A program made the position numbers and the translations under genes. Source: Collinsella sp. (GTDB taxonomy: Bacteria > Actinomycetota > Coriobacteriia > Coriobacteriales > Coriobacteriaceae). From it: DNA of 64,000 nt. The stretch is taken from assembly GCA_019419525.1 (NCBI GenBank), contig DXZU01000006.1:1-64000 (forward strand), read 5' to 3'. Shown piece by piece: positions 51,398-59,749 of the stretch. The notes beneath the pieces are model-generated. The model searched no databases. It saw only the letters and a list, made by a program, of their open reading frames with translations, and had not been told where the DNA came from. Position 1 is the stretch's first letter. Every line of letters starts with the position of its first letter.

Positions 51398-52417
51398 ATG
51401 GATATCAACGCACGCAACATAGCAACGCCCGTCGCGGACGCGTCAACGACGCAGCCCGTCTCCGTTCCCGCGCCCGTCGCGGGGCGCTTTGCCCCGTCGC
51501 CATCGGGCCGCATGCACCTGGGCAACGTGTTCAGCTGCCTGTGCTCGTGGCTTTCGGCCCGCAGCCAGGGCGGCAGCATCGTGCTGCGCATCGAGGACCT
51601 GGACGATCGCTGCAAGCGCCCGGAACTTGCCGCTCAACTGATTGACGACCTAGCCTGGCTGGGACTCGAGTGGGACGAAGGCCCCTACTACCAGCACGAT
51701 CGCCTCGACCTGTACGAGAGTGCCTTGCGCCGGCTGCAAGACGCCGGCCTCACCTACCCCTGCTTTTGCACGCGCGCCGAACTCCATGCCGCGAGCGCGC
51801 CGCACGCCAGCGACGGCACGCCCATCTATCGCGGCGCCTGCCGAGGCCTTTCTGCCGAGGAGGTTGCTCGCCGCAGCGCTCTACGTGCTCCGGCCACGCG
51901 CCTGCGCGTGCCCGCCGTCGACGACCTCGCAGACGATGTGGTCGAATTCGTGGACCGCACGTATGGCGCCCAATGCGAAGCACTCGCCACCGAATGCGGC
52001 GACTTTTTGGTGCGCCGCAGCGACGGCGTGTTTGCCTACCAGCTGGCCGTGGTGGTCGACGACGCCGCCATGGGCGTCACCGAGGTCGTACGCGGATGCG
52101 ACCTGCTGGGCTCCACGCCGCGCCAAATCTACCTGCAGCATCTGCTGGGACTTCCCACACCGCACTACGCGCACATTCCGCTGCTCATGTCGCCGGATGG
52201 CCGCCGCCTTTCCAAGCGCGACCGCGATCTGGACCTGGGCGAGCTCCGCGCACGCTTTGGCACGCCCGAGGCGCTGCTGGGATGGCTCGCCGGACAAACG
52301 GGCATCGCGCCGGACGCCACGCCGCGCACCGCCGAGCAGCTGGTCGAGCACTTTAGCTGGGACGTCATCCGCGCGCACAGGGAGAACATCGTTATGAATG
52401 GAGACCTTTCGCTGTAA
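51398..52417 (+). CDS. gluQ: Glutamyl-Q tRNA(Asp) synthetase
   Basis: A 339-residue truncated GluRS paralogue that attaches glutamate to queuosine of tRNA-Asp. It has the HIGH-type motif AGRFAPSPSGRMHLGNVF, the YPCFCTRAELHAAS zinc region, a C-R-G continuation, and the KMSKS-type LLMSPDGRRLSKRDRDLDLG. It lacks the anticodon-binding domain of GluRS, which distinguishes it. The N-terminal 25 residues before the motif are Ala/Pro-rich and may be partly untranslated. Confidence 0.9.
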   Translation: MDINARNIATPVADASTTQPVSVPAPVAGRFAPSPSGRMHLGNVFSCLCSWLSARSQGGSIVLRIEDLDDRCKRPELAAQLIDDLAWLGLEWDEGPYYQHDRLDLYESALRRLQDAGLTYPCFCTRAELHAASAPHASDGTPIYRGACRGLSAEEVARRSALRAPATRLRVPAVDDLADDVVEFVDRTYGAQCEALATECGDFLVRRSDGVFAYQLAVVVDDAAMGVTEVVRGCDLLGSTPRQIYLQHLLGLPTPHYAHIPLLMSPDGRRLSKRDRDLDLGELRARFGTPEALLGWLAGQTGIAPDATPRTAEQLVEHFSWDVIRAHRENIVMNGDLSL

Positions 52418-52489
52418 AGAGCTCGTCAACTAATGGCATCTCCCGTCTCCGGCCTTTTTTCGACGAGCGTCTTATTCTGCGTCTTGTTA

Positions 52490-52510
52490 TGTACGGAATA
52501 ATTCCGTACA
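52490..52510. promoter_or_regulatory. Palindromic operator of the TacA-TacT-like module
   Basis: TGTACGGAA and TTCCGTACA are perfect arms separated by TAA. It lies 23 bp before the antitoxin start, where DUF1778 antitoxins bind and autorepress. Confidence 0.8.
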
Positions 52511-52532
52511 ATAATGCCGAGGAGGTTTTGTT

Positions 52533-52799
52533 ATGCCAACTATTGAGAAACAACGCCGCATGGATCTAAGGCTAACCGAACGTCAACGCCTCACTTACGA
52601 GCGCGCCGCCGCCTTGCGCGGGCAGACCCTCACCCAATGGGCCACGGCGCACCTTGACGAGAGCTCCGCACGCGACATCGCCGAGGCGTCAACAACTTAT
52701 CTTTCTCCCGATGGGTTCGATGCATTTTGTGAAATGCTCGACTCCCCCATGCCTGAAGCCGCAAAAGCGCTGCTTGACCGTAAAGCGGTTTGGGAATGA
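52533..52799 (+). CDS. DUF1778 antitoxin (TacA-like)
   Basis: An 88-residue RHH antitoxin. The N-terminal ribbon-helix-helix is RMDLRLTERQRLTYERAAALRGQTLTQWATAHLDESS, and the C-terminal part (YLSPDGFDAFCEMLDSPMPEAAKALLDRK) is the toxin-wrapping region. GAGGAGG precedes the ATG. Its stop overlaps the toxin start (ATGA). Confidence 0.93.
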   Translation: MPTIEKQRRMDLRLTERQRLTYERAAALRGQTLTQWATAHLDESSARDIAEASTTYLSPDGFDAFCEMLDSPMPEAAKALLDRKAVWE

Positions 52800-53269
52800 G
52801 CGCGTTTACCAAGCCTGTTCAACTCCCTGTTGGTCAAGGCATCGAGGCATTCCACTGTGGAAACACTCTCGTCGATGGATGGGCCAAAAACAGATCAGCC
52901 TCAGCGCGAAGAAGAGGGTCCGCGGTTATATACGCGTCATATTGTGATGGCGCTGTCGCTGGGTTTTATACGCTGTGCACGCACTCCGTAGCTCGTGAAA
53001 ATGTTGACGGGGGATGGTTCGTGCGTAATTCACCCTCCCAAGTTCCCGCAGTCCTGCTTGGGATGATGGGAGTCGATGAGAAATTCAAGGGACTTGGTCT
53101 GGGAGCATCGCTGCTCAAAGATGCCATTGAAAATGCTTTGAAAATATCTGCCTTGGCAGGCGCACGAGCTTTGATTGTCGACCCAGTAGATGACGAGGCG
53201 GCAGCATTCTATGCGCATTTTGGCTTCACCACCCTACCTGGCACCAACCGAATGGCGTTGAAACTCTAG
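52796..53269 (+). CDS. GNAT toxin (TacT-like)
   Basis: A 157-residue acetyltransferase toxin of the type that acetylates aminoacyl-tRNA. The start MSAFTKPVQLPVGQGIEAFHCGN at 52796 overlaps the antitoxin stop. Acetyl-CoA motif VDEKFKGLGLGASLLKDAIENALK and ARALIVDPVDDEAAAFYAHFGFTTL. The pair is a complete type II toxin-antitoxin system with its own operator. Confidence 0.92.
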   Translation: MSAFTKPVQLPVGQGIEAFHCGNTLVDGWAKNRSASARRRGSAVIYASYCDGAVAGFYTLCTHSVARENVDGGWFVRNSPSQVPAVLLGMMGVDEKFKGLGLGASLLKDAIENALKISALAGARALIVDPVDDEAAAFYAHFGFTTLPGTNRMALKL

Positions 53270-53320
53270 ACTGACAGGCATCATCTCTTCCAGCCGCTAG
53301 CATGACTCAAGTTACCCTAC

Positions 53321-53352
53321 AGATAATGGCTATTGTTGAAATGTAGGGTAAC
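53321..53352. repeat. 11-bp inverted repeat GTTACCCTACA/TGTAGGGTAAC
   Basis: Perfect arms 53321-53331 and 53342-53352. It lies between the toxin stop and the convergent metallophosphoesterase gene. No T-run follows. Confidence 0.6.
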
Positions 53353-53391
53353 TGCCCAAGGCATCGTATGAAGATCTCTCTATGCCCGTCC

Positions 53392-54117
53392 CTACGCAAC
53401 GTCCCAGGGCTGGAGTTCGTCGCCTAGACGAACGATGCAGTCGTAGAGCACGGTGTGGCGCTCGGCTGGGTTGACGTCGCGATGGAAATGCCCGTAGTAC
53501 CAGCGTTTGTAGTCCAGGCGCTCCTCCAGCTCATCAAAAAACGCGGTGAGTCGATCGACACTGGGATAGTTCCAGCCGGGCGCCGGGTAGAGCGTCGGCG
53601 AGAGCATGCGCGTGGAGCAGGTATGGGTGACCACGTAGTCGACCTTCCAACCCACGCTGTCGAGCTTTGCCCGCGCCTCCTCAAAGTTGCGCTCGTCCGG
53701 TAGCTCCTGCGGCCACCAGCTCGAATACGGTATGCGGTATTCCTTGTCCACGCTCGTGGCGCCACCCATGGTAAAGATCGTTGAGCCGTCGAGCTCAAAG
53801 ACCTCGCCGCGCGTCAGGCGCCGAATGGACGAGGTGTCCGATAGGCGCTGTGTGAACCCGCCGCGCCACATCTCCATGGGGCGCTCCGCCCAGTGATCGA
53901 AGCGCTCGTGGTTGCCGTCGACGAACAACGCGGTGTAGGGGCGCGACTCCAGCCAGGCGATGTCAGCACACTCCTCGGCAGAGAAATCCCACGGAAAGCC
54001 AAAGTCCCCCGCGATGATGAGGTAGTCGTCGCTCGTCAGGCCATCCCCAAGCTCCCAGTCGCGGAGCTTTTGCATGTCAAGCCCACCGTGGATGTCGCCT
54101 GTCACATAGACCGTCAT
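53392..54117 (-). CDS. Metallophosphoesterase
   Basis: A 241-residue calcineurin-like phosphoesterase: VYVTGDIHGGLDMQ, IAGDFGFPWDF, LFVDGNHERFDHW and a terminal YYGHFHRDVN, giving the D-x-H, GD, GNHE and GHxH metal ligands. It overlaps the second metallophosphoesterase by 4 bases. The pair may process a nucleotide or phosphoprotein; the substrate is unknown. Confidence 0.9.
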   Translation of the reverse strand: MTVYVTGDIHGGLDMQKLRDWELGDGLTSDDYLIIAGDFGFPWDFSAEECADIAWLESRPYTALFVDGNHERFDHWAERPMEMWRGGFTQRLSDTSSIRRLTRGEVFELDGSTIFTMGGATSVDKEYRIPYSSWWPQELPDERNFEEARAKLDSVGWKVDYVVTHTCSTRMLSPTLYPAPGWNYPSVDRLTAFFDELEERLDYKRWYYGHFHRDVNPAERHTVLYDCIVRLGDELQPWDVA

Positions 54118-54752
54118 CGGATCACCTCTTTCCTCTTATAGGCCTCGAGATCGCGCTCGACCTGCTCGTCGCCCGTGGCGTTGACCCACCACGGCCATTT
54201 AACGCGACGCGCCGGCTCGTCGACCTGCGCAAACCACGACTTGAGCTCCTCCAGGCTCACCGGGGCGTAGCCGTTGGCGTCCACGCCCACGTCATAGCGC
54301 AAAAGCCCCTGCCTGAGGTTGAACCTGTTGTACGCGCCGCCGCAGCTGTGGATATGCCCGTGAAGATGCCAGCTGCCGTGCGACATACTCTGCCAGTCGG
54401 CCATGGGATAGTGGCTCAGCACGATTTTTTGGCGGTCGATCTTGAGCACGCAAATGGGTGGCTCGACGATAAAGGCATCCGCTACCGCAGGCTGCGTCCA
54501 GTCTTTGTCGTGGTTGCCGGGCAGCAGATGGACGCGCTTGCATGCAATGCTTTTGCGCAGCTCGTAGGCCTCTTGGATCGTCATCTTAAAGCTAAAGTCA
54601 CCCAAAATGTAAAGCTCGTCGTCCATGGCGACTTTGCTATTAACGCTCGCGACCATGTCGTCGTTCATCTGTGCAACAGTCGACCAAGGCCTGTCGGCGA
54701 GCCGTAGCATGTTCTCGTGTCCAAAGTGAGTATCGCTGGTAAACCAGATCAT
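54114..54752 (-). CDS. Metallophosphoesterase
   Basis: A 212-residue calcineurin-like protein starting MIWFTSDTHFGHENMLRL at 54752, with GGAGG ahead. Metal motifs SDTHFGHEN, LGDFSFK, LLPGNHDKDW, VLSHYPMADW and LHGHIHSCGG. The C-terminus is longer and basic. It precedes the other phosphoesterase in a two-gene operon. Confidence 0.9.
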   Translation of the reverse strand: MIWFTSDTHFGHENMLRLADRPWSTVAQMNDDMVASVNSKVAMDDELYILGDFSFKMTIQEAYELRKSIACKRVHLLPGNHDKDWTQPAVADAFIVEPPICVLKIDRQKIVLSHYPMADWQSMSHGSWHLHGHIHSCGGAYNRFNLRQGLLRYDVGVDANGYAPVSLEELKSWFAQVDEPARRVKWPWWVNATGDEQVERDLEAYKRKEVIR

Positions 54753-54792
54753 AGGGACCTCCTGACGCTGCGGGGCATCCATCCCTTAGGGC

Positions 54793-55032
54793 TTACCCCT
54801 CGTTCTTCCATCCAAACGGGTCAAACACCCAAAAGATCAGATCGAGCACGCCGCCGGTCGCCATGGCGCCGGCAAGGGCCATGCAAACGTGCAGAGAGCT
54901 GCCGCTTCGAAGCACGTCGAACGGCCCCAGGACGGCGAACAGCCCGACCGCTGCGCCGGCCACGCACAGCGCGAGACACGGTGCCGCGTCCTTAACGCAT
55001 TTCTTTGCGAGGTGCTTGGTGTTGTCACTCAT
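54793..55032 (-). CDS. Small two-helix membrane protein
   Basis: A 79-residue protein with helices at about 18-35 (PCLALCVAGAAVGLFAVLGP) and 47-68 (HVCMALAGAMATGGVLDLIFW). No family is recognised. It lies 41 bp upstream of the phosphoesterase pair on the same strand. Confidence 0.55.
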   Translation of the reverse strand: MSDNTKHLAKKCVKDAAPCLALCVAGAAVGLFAVLGPFDVLRSGSSLHVCMALAGAMATGGVLDLIFWVFDPFGWKNEG

Positions 55033-55138
55033 CGATATCGAACTCCTTAGAGGGTTGCTGTTCAGGTGTATGCCGCCGCGGCAGAGCAGGGCGGCAGGTT
55101 AAGTCTCCCATGCCGCGCGGACATGTATTTAGGCCCGC

Positions 55139-55171
55139 GTGTCTGCAGGGACCCATGTCCTTGCAGGACAC
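55139..55171. terminator. Hairpin after the small Cys/His protein gene
   Basis: GTGTC.GCA.GGAC pairs with GTCC.TGC.GGACAC around CCAT (55139-55171). It is 15 bp past the stop at 55186 on the minus strand. T-tract weak. Confidence 0.55.
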
Positions 55172-55185
55172 CCCCGAAGGAACGT

Positions 55186-55542
55186 CTAAACCACTGGTGG
55201 GCAACATGTTGGGCAGGGTGTCTTGCCTCGTTTGAGCGCAGTCGCCAATGGCACGCTCGTTCTAATGGCCTTTTGATTAAGGCTTTTGCATCCCGTAGAA
55301 CGGTGATAAACCTTGCCGTTCTTGGTGACGATTACCTTCGTTCTTGAGGTATCTACACTGCGGGGCTCGACGGGCGCGGCCACCTCTTGACGAGACGGCC
55401 CCGTTTTCTGAGGCTTGCCGCTCGAAAAATCAGAATCGCGGAATCGATTGATATAGCCGTCAAAACACCCATCGAACAGCAATCCCGTTGCCAGGCCCGC
55501 CATGAATCCGCAAGCGATCGCCGCCTCTCCTCTAATTTGCAT
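55186..55542 (-). CDS. Small exported or membrane-linked protein with a Cys/His metal-site motif
   Basis: A 118-residue protein. The N-terminus (AAIACGFMAGLATGLLFDGC) is a short hydrophobic segment. The C-terminal half has KVIVTKNGKVYHRSTGCKSLN and TPCPTCC, the pattern TxxGxxYHxxxC(x20)CxxC found at the ends of several secreted nuclease or competence-type proteins, where it likely binds zinc. Function unknown. Confidence 0.6.
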   Translation of the reverse strand: MQIRGEAAIACGFMAGLATGLLFDGCFDGYINRFRDSDFSSGKPQKTGPSRQEVAAPVEPRSVDTSRTKVIVTKNGKVYHRSTGCKSLNQKAIRTSVPLATALKRGKTPCPTCCPPVV

Positions 55543-55564
55543 ATGTCACTCCTTAATCGCTCTT

Positions 55565-55618
55565 GAAAAAAGCGGCGCGCGCCGTGTGGGACCTTCTTGT
55601 CCCTTTCGGTGCGCGCCG
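55565..55618 (-). terminator. Terminator after the surface-protein pseudogene
   Basis: CGGCGCGC pairs with GCGCGCCG (55573-55580, 55611-55618), followed by TTTTTT on the minus strand. The stem continues imperfectly inward. Confidence 0.75.
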
Positions 55619-55642
55619 AAAACAATCCGTTTTCTTCTGTCC

Positions 55643-56970
55643 CTAACGGGTCAGCTGGCGGCGCTTATCGGACAGGAAGACACCGGCGGCCACCAGGACC
55701 GTGCCGCCGATAACGAAGGTCTCACCCAGTAGGTCGGACGTATCGCCCGTGGCAGGCATCGCCGTCTGCCACGTCGCGGCCTCGGTTGTTGCCGCCGCAT
55801 GTTTGGCCTGGTACGTCACTTGCGTGGCGGGCTGGGTCTGCTCGCCGTTCCCGCGCTCGGCAGCCTCCTGGCGAGCGATCTCGGCGTTGAGCTCGACAAT
55901 AGCCTGGTCGAGCTCGGCCTTGGCAGTGGTGTAGTTTGCAAGCGCCTCCAAGTATGCCGGCGCCACAGCATCCGCCGCAGCCACGGCGGCATCGAGCTCG
56001 GCCTTGGCAGCCGCGGCGCGCTCGGCCGCATCGTGAGCCGCGGCAATCTTGGCGTTGAGCGCCTCGTCCGCATCGTCAGCCTGCCGTTAACAATGGCTTC
56101 GGCAAGATTGATCCCGCGCAGGCGGGCAACCGCGGCGGCAGAGGCATCGCGGGCGGCAGCCGCATCCGTCACGGCATTGTCAGCCTCCACAAAGTCGTAC
56201 TCGGCATCCATCACGGCATCCGCCGCAGCATCGAGCGCGGCATCGGCAGCGGCTTTGTCCTCGGTAGCCTTGGCAAGCGATGCGGCGGCGTTCTTAAGCT
56301 CAGAGGCGCGGGCGGCAGCCGCATCAGACTTTGCCTGAGCCGTTGCCACGGCGGCGTCGGCATCGCTCACAGCCTGCTGGGCCATATTGAGCTCCGTCTG
56401 GACGGCAGCAGCATCGATGTCCGCCTGATCGGCATCGCCTTGGGCGGCAACAAGTTCGGCCTCCGCCCCGCGCTGATTGGCACGAGCGTCTTCGAGTGCA
56501 GACGACGCCGCATCAAACTCACGCTGAGCAGCGGCGATATCGGCTGAGTACGCCGCCAGCTCGTCCTGAGCTGTGGCAAGTGCATCCTGCTTGTCGCCAA
56601 CACCGGCACGAGCGGCATCCAGCGCACGCTTGGCAGCAGCGGCCTTGCCCTTGGCAACATCGAGCGCTCCGGACTTGGCGGTCACGACATCCTGCGCCGC
56701 AGCGACGGCAGTGTTGGCAGCGTCCAGGTCGGCGCGGGCATCGCTGACGGCACGCACGGCGGCGTCAGCTGCAGCCTGCTTCTGCTCCACAGCGGCCTGA
56801 ACCTCAGAAACCCTGGCCGCAGCAGCATCAACATCAGCGGCAGCGGCATCAACCTGCGCCTGCTTCGCGGCAACTGCCTGCGATGCTGCGTTCGCTTTGT
56901 TGCCAGCATCGTCGGCAACGCCCTGCGCCGCAGTAAGCTCCTTGCGCGCCGCAGCCACGCCCTGAGCTCG
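55643..56970 (-). pseudogene. Truncated, frameshifted LPxTG-like coiled-coil surface protein
   Basis: Two overlapping minus-strand frames join into one protein. Frame one (56958 down to about 56090) encodes a long Ala-rich coiled coil of heptads (DAAAADVDAAAARVSEVQAA; DADAAVATAQAKSDAAAARA) ending near GINLAEAIVNGR. A shift at about 56085 then returns to the second frame, which continues the coil (AHDAAERAAAAKAELDAAVA) and ends with the sortase signal MPATGDTSD, a hydrophobic helix and KRR. The first frame begins only after TAA TAA of the Shedu gene (56971-56976), without a signal peptide. The 5' half is therefore missing. Confidence 0.85.
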
Positions 56971-56973
56971 TTA

Positions 56974-58278
56974 TTAGAAGGGAATGACCATGTCGGGTTC
57001 CCGGGTTCCCGAGGACGGGGAGGTCGCTTCGTTGCCTGTTCGGAGTACGGCAATGAGGTCCCGGATTCGCTGGAGCAACTCATCAAAAGTAACTACAGTC
57101 ACATCGCTGAGGTTATTCCGATAATGCTCAAAGGTAGCTTTTTTGCCCGCGGTGTCGAGTTCAGAGATCCTCCCTATGACTACAACGCACTTTGGGGAAA
57201 GGGCCTCAAAGTGAGAAGACGAGCGCCCGTTGACCATGTAGTAGTCCTTCGTGAGCGTGTCCCGGTAGTTAAGCACCTGGTTCACTGCTCCGCTCATATG
57301 TGAGGTCAGGGAGTAGACGGCGTTCTCAGGCTCTTTTCCCCTGTATATCGTGCCGAGCAGATTCGTCCGAGGAGTCTTGATCTCGATGAGCGTGACGTTG
57401 CTGGTTAGCTCATTCTGGTAGAGGAAATCGCAGATATTGCCACCGGAATTATCAATTGCCTTGCCTCCGACATACGCCTTGCCTTGGAGAAGCGTGCACG
57501 GGGCAGAGAATACCTGCGACAATATCCATTGATGGTTGGTGAATAATCTCTGCCAGTATTCCTCATTGCTGTTATCGAGGTTCTCGGCGATTTCCTTTTC
57601 TGCCTTTTCGAGCTGGGCGAGACTCAGACTGACCGTGAAGTCATCGAGATGTCCCTTTTCCAGCTCGGAGAATATCTCGCTCAGTTGCTCTCGAGTCGTC
57701 CCCTGGGTCATGAGCCGAATCATCTCTTTGACGAGTTCGAAGTTATTGCCATCTGAAAGCAGCCTGGTTTCCGAGGGATTTTCGCGCATCATCTTGAGAA
57801 GCGAGGTTACAGAGCGGTCAAGGGGGACATACGTCGTGCTGCCACCCTGAACCCCACCGGCCTCCTGATGAATTCGATAGCGAGCATCAAGCGCTTCGTA
57901 TAGGCGGCGGGTCTCTCCGGTATCTAAAGTGAGCTCGAGCCAATCGCCGTTGAAGCCTTTTCTTTGGAGCATGCCCCTTGAAACGGGGTCCAGCTCAGAT
58001 TCGGTCGAGTCTGAGGGAAAGGAGGGATCCCCCTTCTTCTTTCGCTCGTAGACGAATTTTCCCTCGACACAATGAGAGGGGTCCTTCGGATTGTCGACAT
58101 TGGTCGCGAGGAACCGGTACCTCACCCTGTCCGTTGTTTCTGTCAACTCAACGGGGTCGGATTTTGCCGTGTATCGAGAGGTCGAGACCATGTTGATGGC
58201 CCCATCAATAGCACTTGAAGGATTGGGGTAGTGCGTGCCATCCCAATCAAGCGCGTCCCCGAAACTAATGTGCCCCAT
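56974..58278 (-). CDS. Shedu-family anti-phage nuclease (SduA, DUF4263)
   Basis: A 434-residue protein with a C-terminal Shedu (DUF4263) PD-(D/E)XK nuclease. Conserved points: E240 in NSNEEYWQRLFTNHQWIL, D284 in NICDFLYQNE, E299-x-K301 in VTLIEIKTPRT, and Q334 in GAVNQVLNYRDTL, plus the C-terminal CVVVIGRISELD. Residues 1-200 form a separate N-terminal sensing part. The ATG lies inside the McrC-like stop region (14-base overlap), so translation is coupled to the restriction operon. Its DNA (43% GC in 57541-57600) is far less GC-rich than McrC. Shedu nucleases defend against phage; linkage to LlaJI/McrBC components is unusual. Confidence 0.85.
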   Translation of the reverse strand: MGHISFGDALDWDGTHYPNPSSAIDGAINMVSTSRYTAKSDPVELTETTDRVRYRFLATNVDNPKDPSHCVEGKFVYERKKKGDPSFPSDSTESELDPVSRGMLQRKGFNGDWLELTLDTGETRRLYEALDARYRIHQEAGGVQGGSTTYVPLDRSVTSLLKMMRENPSETRLLSDGNNFELVKEMIRLMTQGTTREQLSEIFSELEKGHLDDFTVSLSLAQLEKAEKEIAENLDNSNEEYWQRLFTNHQWILSQVFSAPCTLLQGKAYVGGKAIDNSGGNICDFLYQNELTSNVTLIEIKTPRTNLLGTIYRGKEPENAVYSLTSHMSGAVNQVLNYRDTLTKDYYMVNGRSSSHFEALSPKCVVVIGRISELDTAGKKATFEHYRNNLSDVTVVTFDELLQRIRDLIAVLRTGNEATSPSSGTREPDMVIPF

Positions 58279-59746
58279 CCAGGCTCCCTTCGCACATCCT
58301 CTGGATCAGCTCCTCGTCCGCCAGTCTTCCTGCCAGATAGCAGTCGAACACGTAGTCCGCGGGCAGAGCCCACATCTCCACCCCGTCCGAGAGGGGCGGC
58401 TCAGGCTTCCCGAAGACGCCTGGGAAGCGCACCCCGCCCATGAGCCTCGCCTCGGCCTCGTGGGTCGGCACCAGGAAGACATTCGCCACGGAGGAGAACC
58501 CGTTGTCCCGGATGAAGCCCTCGTAGGCGCTCTGGTAGAGCACCTGCTTCGTCACGGACTCGACGCCCGGCACGCGCTTGGCGGTGCCGGGGCGCAGCGT
58601 CGGCGCGTAGTACTTCGCGTCGTAGATGCAGAACGCCCTGCCGCCAGCGCCATCTCCATGGATGCCTATGACGTCGGGAATCAGCGTGTTCACGTCCCCG
58701 CAGCCCGCACCGCCGGCGTCCGTCCACTCCGGCCTCGGGATGATACCAAGAAGCGTCTCCGCACCGCGCTGGCGCCAGTCCTCGGCGAGCGGAAGCCCCA
58801 GCGAGTCTATGCGGTCGGCGAGCCTGTCCCCGAAAGCGGTCTTGCATGCCAGTTCCCACGCGTGGTAGAAGGACGAAGTGCCCAGGCAGAACTCCTCCTC
58901 GGGGCTCTCGTATTCCTCGGACGGGTTCAGGTAGCGCAGCAGCATGTCGATGACGTCCTGCTTCCACGTCACGAACTGCACCGAGCGCTCCTGCTCGAGA
59001 TGGTGCGTCAGGGTCTCGGGCTCTCCCAGGTCCTCCAGCTCCTCGCCGGAGAGGTCCACCTCGGCGAGCTCCAGCAGCTCGTCCACGCCCCAGCGGCGCA
59101 GGTCGGCAGAGCACCGCGTCAGCACGCAGCGGTGCAGGCGCGTCACCAGGTCGGCGGCGTCGCGGGAGGTGTCGCGTGTCTTGAGGTCGAAGTAGACCGG
59201 CGTGTCGCGGTCCATGAAGGGCTGGTTCTGCGCGATGGTGCGGTCCCAGGCGATCTCGCCGGAGCCGTTGTCGCGGATGACACGCACGTAGTTCGTGTAG
59301 ACGCCGTTTTCCTCGTAGGAGCCCAGCAGGGCCAGCATGAGCGAGAGCGGTCCGCCGTCCTCGTCGGCGTCCGGCAGCGCGGCGCCGATGCCAGCGAGAC
59401 CGCCCGAGCTCTTGCGCAGCACGCGGAACACCTGCGCGAGCTCCGCCTCCGGGGGATGAGGGAACTCGTCGGAGGGACGGGGGTAGTACTTCGGGTACGC
59501 GCAGACGAGCACGCGGCGCCAGCGGGCAAGGCCCACCCACGTGAACTGGTACTTGCCGAGGGCGGCGAGCTCCTCGTCGGCGTCCTCGCCCTCGGGCGCG
59601 ACATCGCTCCTGAGCGTCAGCACGCCGCGAGAGGCCCACGCCCTCACGCACGCGAGGGCGTCGCACAGGTCGAGCCTGAGCAGCCGCGCGAGGTCGCCGA
59701 CCGAGTAGTAGTCCCGTTCCCGCACGTAAACGGGGTCGAAGGCCAT
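58265..59746 (-). CDS. LlaJI/McrC-family restriction endonuclease subunit
   Basis: A 493-residue protein of the LlaJI/McrC (5-methylcytosine-type restriction) family. The N-terminus (DYYSVGDLARLLRLDLCDALACVRAWASRGVL) resembles the helix-turn-helix plus DUF2357-like region. The nuclease core has FYHAWELACKTAFGD (Glu298), LIPDVIGIHGDG (PD at 358-359) and FCIYDAKYYAP (Asp377, Lys379), the PD-D/ExK ligands. It starts 3 bp after the McrB-like stop. It needs the McrB-like motor to cut DNA. GC here is very high (75% in 59041-59100). Confidence 0.88.
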   Translation of the reverse strand: MAFDPVYVRERDYYSVGDLARLLRLDLCDALACVRAWASRGVLTLRSDVAPEGEDADEELAALGKYQFTWVGLARWRRVLVCAYPKYYPRPSDEFPHPPEAELAQVFRVLRKSSGGLAGIGAALPDADEDGGPLSLMLALLGSYEENGVYTNYVRVIRDNGSGEIAWDRTIAQNQPFMDRDTPVYFDLKTRDTSRDAADLVTRLHRCVLTRCSADLRRWGVDELLELAEVDLSGEELEDLGEPETLTHHLEQERSVQFVTWKQDVIDMLLRYLNPSEEYESPEEEFCLGTSSFYHAWELACKTAFGDRLADRIDSLGLPLAEDWRQRGAETLLGIIPRPEWTDAGGAGCGDVNTLIPDVIGIHGDGAGGRAFCIYDAKYYAPTLRPGTAKRVPGVESVTKQVLYQSAYEGFIRDNGFSSVANVFLVPTHEAEARLMGGVRFPGVFGKPEPPLSDGVEMWALPADYVFDCYLAGRLADEELIQRMCEGSLDGAH

Positions 59747-59749
59747 GGG

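Noticed and set aside
56090..56958. Coiled-coil protein as an intact separate gene
   Set aside because: It lacks a signal peptide, starts directly after the Shedu stop codons, and its end runs into out-of-frame Arg/Pro sequence where the other frame continues the coil.
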